DNA of 57,929 nt from Eubacterium sp. CAG:180 (lineage in GTDB: Bacteria > Bacillota > Clostridia > Oscillospirales > Acutalibacteraceae), in contig HF993134.1 in NCBI GenBank assembly GCA_000432435.1, positions 1 through 57,929 on the forward strand, written 5' to 3'. Every line of letters begins with the position of its first letter. Positions within the stretch are counted from its first letter, which is position 1. The notes beneath the pieces were generated by a model. That model was not told where the DNA came from, did no database searches, and saw only the letters and a program-made list of their open reading frames with translations. Positions 9,801 to 17,866 of this stretch are shown piece after piece. The translations under genes and the position numbers were made by a program.

Positions 9801-10363
9801 GCGTTTTCATACAGCTTATATATAACCTCGGATATCTTATCGTCGGTTCTGCCGCTTATCAACAGCTCCGTAAGCGATTTAAACTCCTTTGAGCCTTCTT
9901 CGTAAAGCTCCTCCAGGGTTTTGTCGGCAGCCTCTTTTATTAAAAGATTTTTTTCGTTATCATCGAGTGTGCGAAAATCCGGAGTAATGCCGACGGAATC
10001 GTAATTTGCTCTTACAAGCTTTGAGCAAAACGAATCTATTGTGCAAATGTCGCTTGCAGGCAGCATCATACGCTGTCTCGCAAGATAGCGATTGCCGGGG
10101 TCGGACTGTAAAAGCTCGGTAAGGCGAGCATTTATACGTTCCTTCATTTCGGCTGCTGCGGCCTTGGTGAAGGTAACGACAAGCAAGCTGTCAGCCGGAC
10201 AAGGATTTTTTTCGTCGCATATCCGTTCGATAACACGCTCAACAAGCACCGCCGTTTTACCCGAGCCTGCCGCCGCCGAAACTAAAACCGAGCCGTCGCG
10301 AGACTCAATTGCTTTTACTTGAGCCTTGTTCCATTGTATCTTTTTTTCAGCCAACGTCGTCAC
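6824..10363 (-). CDS. addA: ATP-dependent helicase/nuclease subunit A
   Basis: A 1179-residue AddA: UvrD-type SF1 3'-5' helicase with a C-terminal RecB-like nuclease. Walker A is SAAAGSGKTAVLVERV (about 28-43), motif II ILIDEYQDTNKAQ, motif III VGDVKQSIYGFR, motif VI YVAMTRARERL. The nuclease core shows VVDYKTDNVKDEEE and GQLSIYKRAAEE near the C terminus. With AddB it resects double-strand breaks to feed RecA. The start overlaps the end of addB by 17 bases, implying translational coupling. Length is near the Bacillus value of about 1230. Confidence 0.97.
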   Translation of the reverse strand: MTTLAEKKIQWNKAQVKAIESRDGSVLVSAAAGSGKTAVLVERVIERICDEKNPCPADSLLVVTFTKAAAAEMKERINARLTELLQSDPGNRYLARQRMMLPASDICTIDSFCSKLVRANYDSVGITPDFRTLDDNEKNLLIKEAADKTLEELYEEGSKEFKSLTELLISGRTDDKISEVIYKLYENACAYAFPKKWINSVVRLYNPSLLPQQTPWGQKILKDVIEQLRYCGETLGKCAIMLREEPRLEASYLPAVYSDSMYYKASYDAARRGDWNRVKTLIDGFKPERLGTAPRDFSDSPLKERVKSLRDNCKKIYASLQKEVCVTEDEFCEDTAALRDVIIKLFSAVMLFSRHYSELKEKQNAYDFSDISHMALALLVSRNDDDTVDRTELAKELSHKYTEILIDEYQDTNKAQDMLFRAISDNEENLFIVGDVKQSIYGFRLAMPEIFLQKRKHLPDFNGKNYPAKINLDENFRSRKEVTEYINYVFSRVMSEDSCGINYDDSESLKAGADYEKSAFPCAELHIVDKSKIDCEYLPEASHIADIINKLVAEKMPVKTKSGYRPVMYKDICILMRGLNEADDYFDALTKKNIPVYYQKKGGFFQNTEINVMLSFLEIIDNPLQDIPLLSVLVSPLYGFTPDDLAVIRTQKRSGYLFNAVSNSGLEKCRDFIKSLTEYREMSTTCSVSDLLRSIYERTAYPSIVMSMPDGDTRRLNLLLLLQYAEKYESNSDLGLSGFVRYLTRTRDSKSSIDSSTGVSEYADVVRIMTIHASKGLEFPVVIIAGCGKKMNTSSLTDSLIIDPAAILGAGMKRIVAETGRVFETLQHYACRLAIRDSERAEELRVLYVAMTRARERLIMVGSSENPETLVKKCGASLCGDKTPSPVLIKKAGSYLEILILSLMWHKDAKLLREFAAVSERFTYNPNFSLNVEYVTSVSTGEYITEDEDAVAPDENLLRDIEKRTSYVYGYSRLSGYAAKMSASSVENSSRSLDWYFTAKPDFLCKNDMTPAMRGTAAHHFLEVCDLDMGAQSVEKEAKRLVSLGKLTEVEAAAADKKMLERFFESNLFKRIKNADKIYREQKFTIAVPLGELNSDVPKEFSSEKAVVQGVIDCAFFENGETIVVDYKTDNVKDEEELKRRYSGQLSIYKRAAEEIFSQPVKETLIFSLRLNKTVILDI

Positions 10364-13300
10364 CCTCCTTATTCAGTGCTTTTTTCGCATCTTTAAGCGA
10401 CATTTTTTCTATTTTTCTGACGGGAGCGCCCTGCTCAAATCCGCAAACGGCATAATAATCGCAATAGGCGCACACATCGCGGTCGTTTGTTTTCTCGCAC
10501 GGGAGAACCTCAACATTTCCCGCCTTCAGAGAATTTGCCATTTCGCGCAAAATTCCGTCTATCTCTGTTTTAAGTCTTCCAAGCTCCGCAGCGGTCAACA
10601 AATCGCCCTTAAAGCCGCCGCTCTTTTTATCGTAAGTTACATTTATAAAACGACCGCTGACATCTCTGTCCATGCCCTCTATGACATCCTTATCGTTTAC
10701 GACTATGCCGCTGAGTCTTGAATTTTTGATTTTTTGCTCAAGCACTTCTTCGCTTGTTGCTTTTCTGCCGAGAGCATCTGTGCCTTTTTTTGCGGGCATA
10801 TACAACACTCCGCTCGGGAAAACATCGCCGTACTTTTCCTCTCCGTTTTCTCCGATGGCAAACAGATATATCAGCATTTGCATATTAAGACCCGAAAGCA
10901 CGTCGGACAAGACAAAATCCTTTCCTCCGGACTTGTAATCTATGACACGCAAATATGTCTTGCCGTTTTTTCTCATTGTGTCCACTCTGTCCACAGAGCC
11001 TCTGATTTTCAGAAAGCCTCCGTCGGGAAGCGGTACGGCATAAGGCGGAATTTCGCCGTCCTCATCTATTTTCACCTCAAATCCCGTGGGTGTGAAATCA
11101 GACACCTTGAGCTCTTCGGTAATTCGTTTAACGACTTCAAAAAGCGAGTCCGAAAGGCGGTTATAAAGATATAAAAATCTCTTTTCCTTATTTTCTTTTC
11201 CGCCCATTGTCTCGTTGAGATATTCCGATAGTAAATTTTTAACTATCCTTTTAATATCATTGTCTGAGAGCTTAATGAGCTGCGGCTTCGGATATAAGGA
11301 TAAGACGTGTTCGAGCACAAAATGAATAACCGTACCGCTCTGCGCAGGGTCAAGCTCGGCAGTTTTTCTCGGCTTTGCGTTTAAACCGAATTTACAAAAA
11401 TATTCAAACGGGCATTTATAATACGTTTCTACACGAGACGCGGAAACATACATACTCTTGCCGAATAGGGAAATTGCATTTTTCGAATCTCGGATTTTCA
11501 TTTTATCTCCCGAGGCAATCCTGTCGAGAGACCTTATCCGGGAAGAATACTCGTTTTTTTCGCCGAAATATTTTTTCAGCGTTACAACAAGTTCAGTATT
11601 TTCACAATAGTCGGTTGCAAGCACTTTAAACGCCGAGGCGTCGCTCTCTATGGAATACAGCGGCTCCGAAAGTGCCGTATCAAGCTTAGGTACTGTCGGA
11701 AAAGCTGTGACAATATTGTTTACTATCTCGGACGGGCGCATAGAAGTACCGTCAAAATTTGAAAGCGAATAGGTTACATAAAGCTTTTCCGACGGCGACG
11801 TTACGGCACGATAAGCCGTAAGCTTCTCATCAACCGCTTTATATTCGGCGGTTTCGGCAAGCTTAACACCCAAAGCCCCCATCACCTTACGCTCGCTGTC
11901 GCTTAAAAGTCCCTCGGTTGAAGGGTCAAGCGGAAAAACTCCGCTGTCGGCACCGATAACAAATGCCACCTTACAGTCGGTAACCCTGATTCTGTCCGCT
12001 GCGCCGACAGTTACGCTGTCAAGCTCCTGCGGCAGCGAGCCGAGTGTCACGGCAGACAGCAGTATATTAAAAAGCTCGCTGTACCGTTTTGCCGTTATAA
12101 CCGTCTCGCCTATCGCCGACGCCATTTTCCCGAGCATATCCATAAGCGTTGCCCAAACTGTATCCTGCTCCTCACAGAGAACGGTATCACCAGACGAAAC
12201 GAGGTATTCAATTTTTTCTCGCAGTCTTTCGGTAACGCCGTTTTTGATTAAAAACTCATATATGAGCCGCGACTTTTTTTCGCCGTCAGCCTCTTCAAAA
12301 TCCTTTTTAAAGGCAAGTACCGGTAAAACCGATCTTTTGCGGATGTCATTCAGTCTTATCAATTTTTCTTGGCTTTTTTCGGTCACATCAAATCCGAGAC
12401 CGTCGGGATTTTCCGTAAAATCTCTGCGCCATTTCGAGCCGTCGATGTTCCATAAAAAGGCGTAATTTTCGAGCTCGGATATTTCATCACCCGACAAGGC
12501 GGTAAGACCCGTTTTCAAAAGCCTCATAAAGCTTTCCGTGGAAAAGCCCTCGGCGCAAAGTGCCAGTAGACATTTGACGAATACCATTACAGGCTGAATA
12601 CCGATAGGCCGGCGCTTATCCTCAAACATCGGAACACCGTATTTTTTAAAGCTCTCGGAAAGTTCCTTGTCGTATGTTCCTGCAGTACGCTCTATAACGG
12701 CTATATTGCGGCATCGAAGCGTTGGATTACACCTTAACAGCTTTTTAATTTCACACGCAACAAAATCCGCTTCGTCAGCTCTGTTTCCCGCCGCACACAC
12801 AACTATGTTATCGCATTCTTCTTTATATGGTTCGGATTCTTCGCCGCACAAATACTTTTCAAGATAAACAAGCTCGGGGCTTCTGCCGTCCTCTTTAACA
12901 TTTAGTATTTCGGGAGACGAAACGCCGACATTTTGCTCTGCGGCACACTCCTTAAGGTGCGAAAACTCCGAATTAACATTTTCAAAAACGGAAACGCCCT
13001 CACGAGATAAATCTCGGTCTGTGCAAAGAGAAATAAAGACATTTTCGGCTTTCGGCAAAATACTTTTAATACAGTTCCGTTCCTGCTTTGTAAAGCCGCA
13101 AAATGCATCAAAATAGACGGCTTTTCCGTCAAAAAAGTCGGTTTCAGATATCATATCGGCGGCAATAGTTAACAAATTCTCATCATCAAAAAAGCTGCGG
13201 CTCACTAAGGCATCATACGATGCCGCAATAAGTGAAAGCTCCGAGAGCTTTTTACCGAGTGATTTATTTCCTGTCTTGCCGGAGATTTCCGCAATCTCGT

Positions 13301-13700
13301 CAGGAGTTACGGCACACTGCTTAAGCTCGGTTACGAAAGTCAGAAGATTCGACAAAAGCGCAGGCTTGGACGAAAACCTTTTAAAATATTCGAGCTTTCC
13401 CGACAGTGCCTCAAGTGAAAGACTCATCAACACTTTGCGCGTGCCGTCGTCGATTGTCTTATTGAGTGCCTTGCCGTACTGCTCGTTTATTACGAAAGCA
13501 AGGCGCGTAAAGCTCAATATATCTACGTTAAGCATTTTTTGCGCGCCGATTTTTTCGAGAATACTGCGTTCACTTTCAAACGAGAACTGCTCGGGCACTA
13601 TGAGTATACACTTTTTATTTTCGGACGCTCTCTCTGCGATAAGAGCTCTGATTTTTTCGGTTTTGCCGCTGTTGTTGCGACCGATTATAAAATTAAGCAT
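10347..13700 (-). CDS. addB: ATP-dependent helicase/nuclease subunit B
   Basis: A 1117-residue AddB. It has an N-terminal ATP-binding motif GRNNSGKTEKI, a helicase-like core serving in Chi recognition, and a C-terminal RecB-family nuclease (VIDYKSGGKDF, then GLNMQMLIYLFA). The Fe-S staple cysteines are present: one in YYKCPFEYF near residue 770, and three in the DVCAYCDYYAVCGF stretch near the end. That makes AddB a client of the suf operon a few kb away. It starts 34 bases after the alpha-galactosidase stop, with GGGGGTG as the ribosome binding site and no obvious promoter in the gap. Confidence 0.96.
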   Translation of the reverse strand: MLNFIIGRNNSGKTEKIRALIAERASENKKCILIVPEQFSFESERSILEKIGAQKMLNVDILSFTRLAFVINEQYGKALNKTIDDGTRKVLMSLSLEALSGKLEYFKRFSSKPALLSNLLTFVTELKQCAVTPDEIAEISGKTGNKSLGKKLSELSLIAASYDALVSRSFFDDENLLTIAADMISETDFFDGKAVYFDAFCGFTKQERNCIKSILPKAENVFISLCTDRDLSREGVSVFENVNSEFSHLKECAAEQNVGVSSPEILNVKEDGRSPELVYLEKYLCGEESEPYKEECDNIVVCAAGNRADEADFVACEIKKLLRCNPTLRCRNIAVIERTAGTYDKELSESFKKYGVPMFEDKRRPIGIQPVMVFVKCLLALCAEGFSTESFMRLLKTGLTALSGDEISELENYAFLWNIDGSKWRRDFTENPDGLGFDVTEKSQEKLIRLNDIRKRSVLPVLAFKKDFEEADGEKKSRLIYEFLIKNGVTERLREKIEYLVSSGDTVLCEEQDTVWATLMDMLGKMASAIGETVITAKRYSELFNILLSAVTLGSLPQELDSVTVGAADRIRVTDCKVAFVIGADSGVFPLDPSTEGLLSDSERKVMGALGVKLAETAEYKAVDEKLTAYRAVTSPSEKLYVTYSLSNFDGTSMRPSEIVNNIVTAFPTVPKLDTALSEPLYSIESDASAFKVLATDYCENTELVVTLKKYFGEKNEYSSRIRSLDRIASGDKMKIRDSKNAISLFGKSMYVSASRVETYYKCPFEYFCKFGLNAKPRKTAELDPAQSGTVIHFVLEHVLSLYPKPQLIKLSDNDIKRIVKNLLSEYLNETMGGKENKEKRFLYLYNRLSDSLFEVVKRITEELKVSDFTPTGFEVKIDEDGEIPPYAVPLPDGGFLKIRGSVDRVDTMRKNGKTYLRVIDYKSGGKDFVLSDVLSGLNMQMLIYLFAIGENGEEKYGDVFPSGVLYMPAKKGTDALGRKATSEEVLEQKIKNSRLSGIVVNDKDVIEGMDRDVSGRFINVTYDKKSGGFKGDLLTAAELGRLKTEIDGILREMANSLKAGNVEVLPCEKTNDRDVCAYCDYYAVCGFEQGAPVRKIEKMSLKDAKKALNKEGDDVG

Positions 13701-13734
13701 TTCGCACCCCCATCTATGCTGTTAATGCCAAAAA

Positions 13735-15018
13735 TCAATATATCTCAAAAAATTCCGACGAATGCGGTTTTAAAGAGACAGTAACGTCATTTTCACATTT
13801 TGAAATATCTTTTCTCGCCCATAAATCGCGAACCGCACGGACGTTCTCAATGCCCAAATTCAAAAAACTTAATTTATAATGTTTTTCTTCATCGGAAAGA
13901 TTGAAAACCGCAACCGCAGTACAGTTTTCGATTTTAGTCTGCCACACGGCAATGCCGCCTTTATTATATACAAGCAACGGTTTTTCGGAGTTTTGGTTCA
14001 CATTTATAACTTCGGGATTTGTGACAAGAGACAGAGTATAATTATCCGTAAGGCGAAGCTCGCCGCCGAAAAAAAGCGGAGAGCGAAAAACAGCCCACAA
14101 GGTCATCATAGTTTTTTGTTCTTCCTTTGTAAACCCCGAATCACGCCCCATATCGCCCATATAAGAGCCGTCTATGCAGAGCTTGCCGAGCGGCAAAATG
14201 TCGCAATCGGGAAATGAGCCGTCTTTCACATACGGATACCACTTTTCGCAGAGTGAAAACATATTGAGAAGCTTATCCCATCTGTCCCAAAAATCGCCCG
14301 AAATACGCCACATATTTGCATTTTCCGAGAGATGCTCGGCTTTGTTTAACGGTGCGGGACCCGGCGACAGGCTCAGTACCATATCTCTGCCGGAACGGTC
14401 TATTGCGGCACGTATCATTTCTATTTCTTTTTCCGCGGAATACGGGTTTTGCGGACTGAATTCGGTATTTGCTATATCATCGACTTTTACAAAGTCAACG
14501 CCCCAAGAAGCATACAGTTTAAAAAGAGAATCGTAATATTCTTCGGCCCCTCTTTTTTCCGTATCCACCCCGTACATATCGGTATTCCAAGGACACAGCG
14601 AAAACTGAGAAGCAATGTCGCGCGCACGGGCAGTTGTGCCGTAAATACGCGTATTTCGGTGAACCGCCTGACGCGGAATACCTCGCATAATGTGGATACC
14701 GAATTTAAGCCCCATAGAGTGAATTTTATCTGCAATCGGCTTAAATCCCGCGCCGTTTGCGGAGGACGGGAAGCGATTTACCGCCGGGATAAGCCGCGAA
14801 TATTCGTCCATACAAAGGTCGGCAAAGTTATTGTATACATTGCCCTTAGCCGCCGGCTCATACCACTGTATATCGCAGACAACATATTGATAGCCGTATT
14901 GCTTTAATCGGTCACGCATAAACCCGGCATTTCCGAGAAGCTCATCTTCGGTTACGCCTGCACCGTAGCAATCCCAACTGTTCCAACCCATAGGAGGCTT
15001 TTTTATAAAGTCCTTCAT
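13735..15018 (-). CDS. GH27 alpha-galactosidase
   Basis: A 427-residue glycoside hydrolase family 27 enzyme, expected to release terminal alpha-galactose from raffinose-type sugars or galactomannan fragments. The N terminus PPMGWNSWDCYG is the family hallmark. The nucleophile is Asp180 in VDFVKVDD and the likely acid/base is Asp242 in WRISGDFWDRW. There is no signal peptide or carbohydrate-binding module, so it should act in the cytoplasm on imported oligosaccharide. No sugar transporter adjoins it. It has its own -10 (15045-15050) and lies only 34 bases before addB, so it appears to be the first gene of the addBA transcript. GH27 alpha-N-acetylgalactosaminidase or isomaltodextranase activity cannot be excluded. 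Confidence 0.9.
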   Translation of the reverse strand: MKDFIKKPPMGWNSWDCYGAGVTEDELLGNAGFMRDRLKQYGYQYVVCDIQWYEPAAKGNVYNNFADLCMDEYSRLIPAVNRFPSSANGAGFKPIADKIHSMGLKFGIHIMRGIPRQAVHRNTRIYGTTARARDIASQFSLCPWNTDMYGVDTEKRGAEEYYDSLFKLYASWGVDFVKVDDIANTEFSPQNPYSAEKEIEMIRAAIDRSGRDMVLSLSPGPAPLNKAEHLSENANMWRISGDFWDRWDKLLNMFSLCEKWYPYVKDGSFPDCDILPLGKLCIDGSYMGDMGRDSGFTKEEQKTMMTLWAVFRSPLFFGGELRLTDNYTLSLVTNPEVINVNQNSEKPLLVYNKGGIAVWQTKIENCTAVAVFNLSDEEKHYKLSFLNLGIENVRAVRDLWARKDISKCENDVTVSLKPHSSEFFEIY

Positions 15019-15044
15019 ATCTTCACCCTGTAATCATTTGCTTT

Positions 15045-15073
15045 ATTATACAATATAAGGCACGACAAAACAA
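15045..15073 (-). promoter_or_regulatory. Promoter of alpha-galactosidase (and addBA)
   Basis: On the minus strand TTGTTT (15068-15073), 17-base spacer, perfect TATAAT (15045-15050), about 30 bases before the start codon. The -35 is weak. Confidence 0.5.
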
Positions 15074-15128
15074 CCGAACTGAAAAAAATAATGAGTCAAG
15101 AAAAAAGCCGGCGCGGATAAGGCCGGGC

Positions 15129-15263
15129 GTTCATAAGGCAGTATTAAATGATATATTTTTGATGCTATAAAAAATAAGCCCATCAGATGAGTTTCGGCTC
15201 ATCTGAGGGGCTTATTATTGTTGTACAAAAGAGGTTCTTTTGAAGCAAAACTGCCTTATGAAC
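15129..15263. repeat. MITE-like element: 14-bp terminal inverted repeats around a hairpin
   Basis: GTTCATAAGGCAGT (15129-15142) is repeated exactly in inverted form as ACTGCCTTATGAAC (15250-15263); allowing one mismatch the match extends to 17 bases. The 135-base unit contains the sufU terminator hairpin and no gene. I see no clear target-site duplication. Alternatives are a nested terminator or a chance repeat. Confidence 0.4.
15173..15216 (-). terminator. Terminator of the suf operon
   Basis: AATAAGCCC pairs with GGGCTTATT and, after one mismatch, the inner arms CAGATGAG and CTCATCTG pair around a 6-base loop. On the minus strand the stem runs into TTATTTTTTAT. It lies 77 bases past the sufU stop. 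Confidence 0.85.
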
Positions 15264-15292
15264 ACTCAACCAACGGTCAAAAGTCAGCAAAA

Positions 15293-15727
15293 TTATTTCT
15301 TTTCTTTGCCGTTTAAGGCCTCGGAAAGCGTATGCCAACCGAGAACGGCACATTTTACACGCGCCGGCATATGTGAAATATCGCGAAGTGCGGACGCCTC
15401 TTCAAGGCCTTCTATCTCATCCTCGGTAGCTTCGCCCTTAATCATTTTAATAAATGTATCACCGAGCTTTAACGCATCTTCCTTTTTCTTGCCTATAATC
15501 ATACCGAGCATAATATCCGCAGACGCCTGCGAGATAGCACATCCGTCGCCGACAAAGGCACCGTCGGTTATTGTATCTCCGTCGGTTTTAAGCTTGAGCC
15601 ATATGTCGTCGCCGCAGTTGGGGTTAACGCCCTCCAAAACTATATCGGCGTCGGGCAAATCGCGCTTAAACTCCGGATGAACATTGTGCTCCGTCAGTAT
15701 TTCATTATAAAAGCTTCTATTCTCCAT
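15293..15727 (-). CDS. sufU: Zinc-dependent sulfurtransferase SufU
   Basis: A 144-residue SufU that accepts sulfur from the SufS persulfide and passes it to the SufBCD scaffold. The zinc/sulfur ligands are present: Cys in NPNCGDD, Cys in GDGCAISQAS and Cys in RVKCAVLGW. The insertion after the second Cys distinguishes SufU from IscU. It overlaps the end of sufS by 11 bases and is the last gene of the operon. Confidence 0.96.
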   Translation of the reverse strand: MENRSFYNEILTEHNVHPEFKRDLPDADIVLEGVNPNCGDDIWLKLKTDGDTITDGAFVGDGCAISQASADIMLGMIIGKKKEDALKLGDTFIKMIKGEATEDEIEGLEEASALRDISHMPARVKCAVLGWHTLSEALNGKEKK

Positions 15728-16931
15728 AACCCATACGCTCCCTTATCGTTGCTACGCTGTCGGTAAATTTATCGACTTCGTCCTCGGTATTGTAAAAAGC
15801 AAAGCTTGCTCTTGCTGTGGAATTAAGTCCCAAATGCGTAAGCAGCGGCTGCGCACAGTGGTGACCGGCTCTTACGGCTATCCCGTCCGCAGCCAATATT
15901 TCGCTTATATCATGCGGATGTACATTGTCGATCGTGAATGTAACTATTCCCGTATGCTCGTCGGCATTTTCCGAACCGATAATATTTACGTGAGGAATTT
16001 TTTTCATTTTTTCGATTGCACGTGATGTAAGTGCAATTTCACGCTCACTTATATAGTCAAATCCGACTTTTTCAATATAATCTATTGCTGCCTTTAGCCC
16101 TGCGGCACCTGCGGCATTTACTGTACCGGCCTCAAATTTGTGCGGCAACTCGGCATACACAGCCGATGTGCGCGTAACGGAATCTATCATCTCGCCGCCC
16201 GACAAAAACGGAGGCATTTTTTCGAGTAATTCCTCTTTGCCGTAAAGAACACCTATGCCCATAGGTGCCAAAAGCTTATGACCCGAAAAAGCGAAGAAAT
16301 CCGCGTCGAGGTCTGTGACGTCAACCCTCATATGCGGTGTGCTCTGCGCTCCGTCAACAACCATAACGGCGCCCTTTTCGTGAGCGAGCTTTGCAATTTC
16401 TTTTACAGGATACTCTCTGCCGAGCACGTTTGAAACCTGCGTCATTGCGACAATTTTCGTTCTGCTTGTTATAAGCTCTTTCACCTTTTCAAGGTCGATG
16501 CTGCCATCCTTAGCACATTCGATGAATTTAAGCTCGGCACCGCAGGTTTTAGCCACCATTTGCCAAGGCAAAAGGTCGCTGTGATGCTCCATTATCGAAA
16601 CAACTATCTCGTCGCCCTTTTTAACATTTGAAAGCCCATAGCTGTATGCAACAAGATTAAGGCTTTCCGTGGTATTTCTTGTAAAAATTATCTCGTTGCT
16701 CTTTTCGGCACCTATAAATTTTCGAACGGCTTCTCTTGCGTTTTCGTAGACCTCGGTGGCCTCGACACTCAAAGAGTAAAGTCCGCGCAGAGGGTTTGCG
16801 TTGTAATTTTTGTAAAAATCGCCCTCGGCGTCAATAACGCATTGCGGACGCTGTGAAGTCGCGGCATTATCGATATAAATTATTTTATTCTGCATAAGCA
16901 GCGGAAAATCATTTCTGTAATCGTAGTGCAT
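15717..16931 (-). CDS. sufS: Cysteine desulfurase SufS
   Basis: About 404 residues from the ATG at 16931 (MHYDYRNDFP); this start has GAGGAT at proper distance and lies just after the sufD stop. It is a PLP-dependent group II cysteine desulfurase giving alanine and enzyme persulfide. Visible are MEHHSDLLPW, the PLP region VVDGAQSTPH, the Schiff-base lysine in FSGHKLLAP, and the catalytic Cys in VRAGHHCAQPLL. It overlaps sufU, its sulfur acceptor, by 11 bases. Confidence 0.96.
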   Translation of the reverse strand: MHYDYRNDFPLLMQNKIIYIDNAATSQRPQCVIDAEGDFYKNYNANPLRGLYSLSVEATEVYENAREAVRKFIGAEKSNEIIFTRNTTESLNLVAYSYGLSNVKKGDEIVVSIMEHHSDLLPWQMVAKTCGAELKFIECAKDGSIDLEKVKELITSRTKIVAMTQVSNVLGREYPVKEIAKLAHEKGAVMVVDGAQSTPHMRVDVTDLDADFFAFSGHKLLAPMGIGVLYGKEELLEKMPPFLSGGEMIDSVTRTSAVYAELPHKFEAGTVNAAGAAGLKAAIDYIEKVGFDYISEREIALTSRAIEKMKKIPHVNIIGSENADEHTGIVTFTIDNVHPHDISEILAADGIAVRAGHHCAQPLLTHLGLNSTARASFAFYNTEDEVDKFTDSVATIRERMGYGE

Positions 16932-16932
16932 T

Positions 16933-17841
16933 TTAAAGATCCTCATCAAGAATTTTGATTATGAGCTTTTCGGTTTCTTCGTCGCCGGTTTCGCGGGCCA
17001 GACGCTCAATTGCGGCTCTCGCAAGAATATTTTCAGCCTCGGCTTTTCCTATGCCGCGGCTCTCAAAATAAAACAGCGTTTCATCGTCAAGCTCGCCTAT
17101 TGTTGCGCCGTGATTGCCGACGACGTTTTCTTCGGCGCAAAGAATAAGCGGTACGGTTTTATTTATAACGCCGTCGCCGAGCATTAAAACAGTCTCTTTT
17201 TCGTTGCCTACGGAGTCGGACGAGCCGGTTTTAAAGTCAATTGTGCCTCTGAATATTTTTGAAGAAGAATCCTTCAGCGCACCGCTTGCGTTTATTTCGC
17301 TTTCGGTGCTCTTGCCGTAATGATTTACGACAAGATTTATATCTACCGTCTGCTCCCTTTGGCCGAGATAGCCTATGTCGGATTTAAAACTGCTCTTATC
17401 TCCCGTAAGCTCAATGAGGCTGTCGGAATAAATATCTCCTTTGCCCGGGAAAACCTGTAAAAGCTCTACCCTGCCGCTTTCATCGCAGAAAGACGTTACT
17501 TTATTGTAAACAAGTGACTTTTCTCCGCTTCTTTGCACCTGAATAAGACGCACAAGAGCATTCTCTTTTACGTTAAGCTCTGTTTCGACAGCAAGATTAT
17601 TTTCCGTCGAAAGAACTTCTATAACGGTAACCGAGGTTTCGCTTTGAGCATTTATCGTAACTTTCTTGCGGCTGAATTCATTTTCGCCGTTTACCTCGAC
17701 ACGCACTACCTTTTTGCGTCCCGTTACGTCAACAGTAAGCGGAGACATCTCGGTTGTGCCGTTTTCGTCCCAAGAAAGAGCCGTTTCATTTACGCCGAGC
17801 CGATTCCAAGTCCGTGTCGGAAGTCTGTTTATCAAAGTCAT
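16933..17841 (-). CDS. sufD: SufD, short Fe-S scaffold subunit
   Basis: About 302 residues from the ATG at 17841, chosen because AAAGGGTG sits about 7 bases upstream; a GTG nine bases earlier is possible. It is the beta-helical SufB/SufD fold, with the C-terminal helical signature HGATIGELDDETLFYFESRGIGKAEAE (quoted in part: GELDDETLFYFESRGI). It pairs with SufB on the SufC ATPase. It is clearly shorter than the roughly 430 residues of Bacillus or E. coli SufD; the N-terminal helical domain is missing. The short form looks intact, in frame and tightly packed between sufB and sufS. Confidence 0.9.
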   Translation of the reverse strand: MTLINRLPTRTWNRLGVNETALSWDENGTTEMSPLTVDVTGRKKVVRVEVNGENEFSRKKVTINAQSETSVTVIEVLSTENNLAVETELNVKENALVRLIQVQRSGEKSLVYNKVTSFCDESGRVELLQVFPGKGDIYSDSLIELTGDKSSFKSDIGYLGQREQTVDINLVVNHYGKSTESEINASGALKDSSSKIFRGTIDFKTGSSDSVGNEKETVLMLGDGVINKTVPLILCAEENVVGNHGATIGELDDETLFYFESRGIGKAEAENILARAAIERLARETGDEETEKLIIKILDEDL

Positions 17842-17866
17842 ATAATTCACCCTTTCAAAAAGACCT

